Assembly: GCA_037442065.1 (NCBI GenBank)
Contig: JBBIQZ010000014.1
Coordinates: 1 to 14,624, forward strand
Direction: 5' to 3'
DNA from: JBBIQZ01 sp037442065
Lineage (GTDB): Bacteria > Patescibacteriota > CPR2_A > CG2-30-33-46
DNA length: 14,624 bases
The notes below the pieces were generated by a model, which was not told the origin of the DNA, did not search any database, and saw nothing but the letters and a program-made list of their open reading frames with translations. Shown piece after piece: positions 13,804 to 14,624 of this stretch (position 1 is the stretch's first letter; every line of letters begins with the position of its first letter). A program made the position numbers and the translations under genes.

Positions 13804-14119
13804 AATGATCCATTCTTTCTTTCATCGCCTCGATGATTGGCGATTTCTTAAGTTTATAATATACCGTTCGAAATTCACGGCGATTTTCGACCATGCCGGC
13901 CTTTTGCATTTTTTTTAGCGTGTGAGAAACGGCAGAAACGGAGACGCCTACTACTCCGGCGATGTCTCCGACAGACAGTTCTTTATGTCGGCATAGAAGG
14001 TAGCAGATTTTGAGACGCGTCGGGTCGCCGACCATATTAAATTCCCGCGCGCAAGCGACAATAGCATCTTTGTTTTCAAGCTCTTTTTTAAGATCGCTCT
14101 TCTTTATATTTGAATGCAT
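13790..14119 (-). CDS. ArsR-family transcriptional repressor, probable regulator of merA
   Basis: The ATG at 14119 gives 109 residues (MHSNIKKSDL). An ORF open to 14182 would add an unlikely 21-residue tail that covers the promoter. The winged helix-turn-helix is clear: FNMVGDPTRLKICYLLCRH (27-45), ELSVGDIAGVVGVSVSAVSH (47-66, recognition helix), and the wing VENRREFRTVYYKL (77-90). The usual arsenic/cadmium motif ELCVCDL is ELSVGDI here, so the alpha-3 cysteine pair is absent. Candidate metal ligands are Cys23, Cys39 and Cys43. ArsR-type regulators of merA are known in some Gram-positive and archaeal systems, so Hg(II) is the likely inducer (inference). The gene overlaps merA by 14 bp. A perfect palindrome covers its start codon and -10 box, indicating autoregulation of the operon. 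Confidence 0.9.
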   Translation of the reverse strand: MHSNIKKSDLKKELENKDAIVACAREFNMVGDPTRLKICYLLCRHKELSVGDIAGVVGVSVSAVSHTLKKMQKAGMVENRREFRTVYYKLKKSPIIEAMKERMDHYEKV

Positions 14120-14127
14120 ATTCAAAT
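14108..14127. promoter_or_regulatory. Probable ArsR operator
   Basis: The arms ATTTGAAT (14108-14115) and ATTCAAAT (14120-14127) are perfect complements around GCAT. The site covers the arsR start codon and touches the -10 box. TTTGAA/TTCAAA half-sites resemble those bound by several ArsR/SmtB proteins. Confidence 0.75.
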
Positions 14128-14154
14128 GATAGCAAAAAGAAAGAAAAAGAGCAA
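14126..14154 (-). promoter_or_regulatory. Promoter of the arsR-merA-phosphatase operon, leaderless-type position
   Basis: TTGCTC (14149-14154), 17 bases, then TATCAT (14126-14131) preceded by TGC read on the minus strand, giving an extended -10. The -10 ends 6 bases before ATG 14119, so the predicted transcript begins at the A of the start codon. No Shine-Dalgarno sequence is present. Confidence 0.6.
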
Positions 14155-14166
14155 CACCCTCGCTAT

Positions 14167-14209
14167 TTCTAACGGAGTTCAATGTCCCGCGTGAGCTTCT
14201 AACGGGGTT
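14167..14209. repeat. 13-bp direct repeat pair
   Basis: TTCTAACGGAGTT (14167-14179) and TTCTAACGGGGTT (14197-14209) differ at one base and are 30 bp apart. They lie between the arsR promoter and the stop of the unidentified upstream gene. They could be dispersed short repeats or regulator sites. Confidence 0.6.
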
Positions 14210-14211
14210 TA

Positions 14212-14624
14212 CTAATCAGGACTTACCCCAGGAGTACTTTCAGGAGAAGGCGCGCCAGCACAGATATTTTCCCAATTTTCCAGTCCTTTTATTTCAGGCA
14301 CTACCTCAACTTTACCAAAGTCATCGCCAATTTTTAACTCCATCTCAAGTGGGCTTTTTAACCAGCAGAGATTAAGGTTTCCCGCTTCGAATTTGAATTC
14401 ATAAGAGTTATTTCCCAACGGCTTTATTTTCATTTCAATTGGCAAATTATTAATTATTCCCTCAAACCTCCACTCGCTCTTTTCCGGTTTTTTCGGATGC
14501 TCAAACCATTTGAAAGAGCCAGCCGGAATTTCAATTTTAAGAGGCGCAGTTCCTGTAAGCTGAAGAGCAATGATTTCAATGGGAATATCTATGCCATCGC
14601 TCTTCTCTCCGAGAGTAAAGTTTC
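14212..14624 (-). CDS. Unidentified protein, C-terminal 136 residues only
   Basis: The frame is open from the window end to a TAG at 14212. Its true start lies outside, although an internal TTG at 14445 could be mistaken for one. The visible part begins NFTLGEKSDGIDIPIEIIAL and is rich in beta-type alternation: IEIPAGSFKWFEH, IKPLGNNSYEFKFEAGNLNL, PLEMELKIGDDFGKVEVVPE. It ends in a Pro/Ser tail, APSPESTPGVSPD. The I-x-IPAGSF ... P-x-E-x-x-L-x-IGDDFG pattern recalls beta-sandwich modules at the C-termini of secreted repeat proteins, but I cannot name a family. It lies upstream of arsR on the same strand, and arsR has its own promoter, so they need not be functionally linked. Confidence 0.75.
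   Translation of the reverse strand, partial: NFTLGEKSDGIDIPIEIIALQLTGTAPLKIEIPAGSFKWFEHPKKPEKSEWRFEGIINNLPIEMKIKPLGNNSYEFKFEAGNLNLCWLKSPLEMELKIGDDFGKVEVVPEIKGLENWENICAGAPSPESTPGVSPD

Noticed and set aside
14120..14182. Upstream extension of the ArsR protein (21 extra residues)
   Set aside because: The extension would be encoded by the promoter and operator sequence and does not resemble an ArsR N-terminus.

Overview
The window looks like a piece of a draft (metagenome-type) assembly from a small-genome bacterium, most plausibly of the Candidate Phyla Radiation / Patescibacteria (Parcubacteria-like). This is inferred from the AT-rich, tightly packed genes, several hypothetical exported proteins, short GC-rich palindromes and a SecA with lineage-type charged insertions. 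It is not proven. TGA is used as a normal stop codon. All supported genes lie on the minus strand. There is one 100-N scaffold gap, and its two flanks carry the same 55 bp.

Region 1 (1-3979) is a block of exported proteins. From upstream to downstream on the minus strand they are: a membrane-anchored Pro/Lys/Gln repeat protein interrupted by the gap; after a terminator, a signal-peptide protein with three Ig-like repeats and a transglutaminase-elicitor-like Cys/His domain; a translationally coupled single-pass membrane protein; and a signal-peptide protein with a PQKPPT repeat that runs off the window. A cross-linking enzyme next to two Lys/Gln/Pro-rich repeat proteins suggests a self-cross-linking surface coat. 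This is the most interesting hypothesis in the window.

Region 2 (4018-7189) holds secA with its own terminator and an apparently leaderless promoter, and a tRNA-Arg(UCU)/tRNA-Lys(CUU) pair with no base between the two genes.

Region 3 (7266-7906) carries two short hypothetical genes, each appearing to be broken by one missing base, followed by a terminator. Region 4 (7986-10818) is a compact operon: an NRAMP-type transporter fused to an N-terminal DNA-binding-like domain, a stand-alone riboflavin kinase, riboflavin synthase and lumazine synthase. Region 5 (10893-11900) contains tRNA-His, a cupin, tRNA-Arg(UCG), tRNA-Gly(UCC) and a GC-rich stretch with hairpins.

Region 6 (11900-14154) is a GC-richer three-gene operon: an ArsR-family regulator with a palindromic operator over its own start codon, a mercuric reductase (MerA) without the HMA domain, and a dual-specificity-type phosphatase. 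Gene ends overlap throughout. merA appears to carry two in-frame copies of a short palindromic repeat. The last 413 bases hold the C-terminal part of an unidentified protein.

The parts connect as follows. SecA would export the region 1 proteins. The riboflavin genes would supply flavin, and MerA needs FAD, although no FAD synthetase domain is present here. secA, the NRAMP gene and arsR share an extended -10 motif placed 6-8 bases before an ATG that lacks a Shine-Dalgarno sequence.
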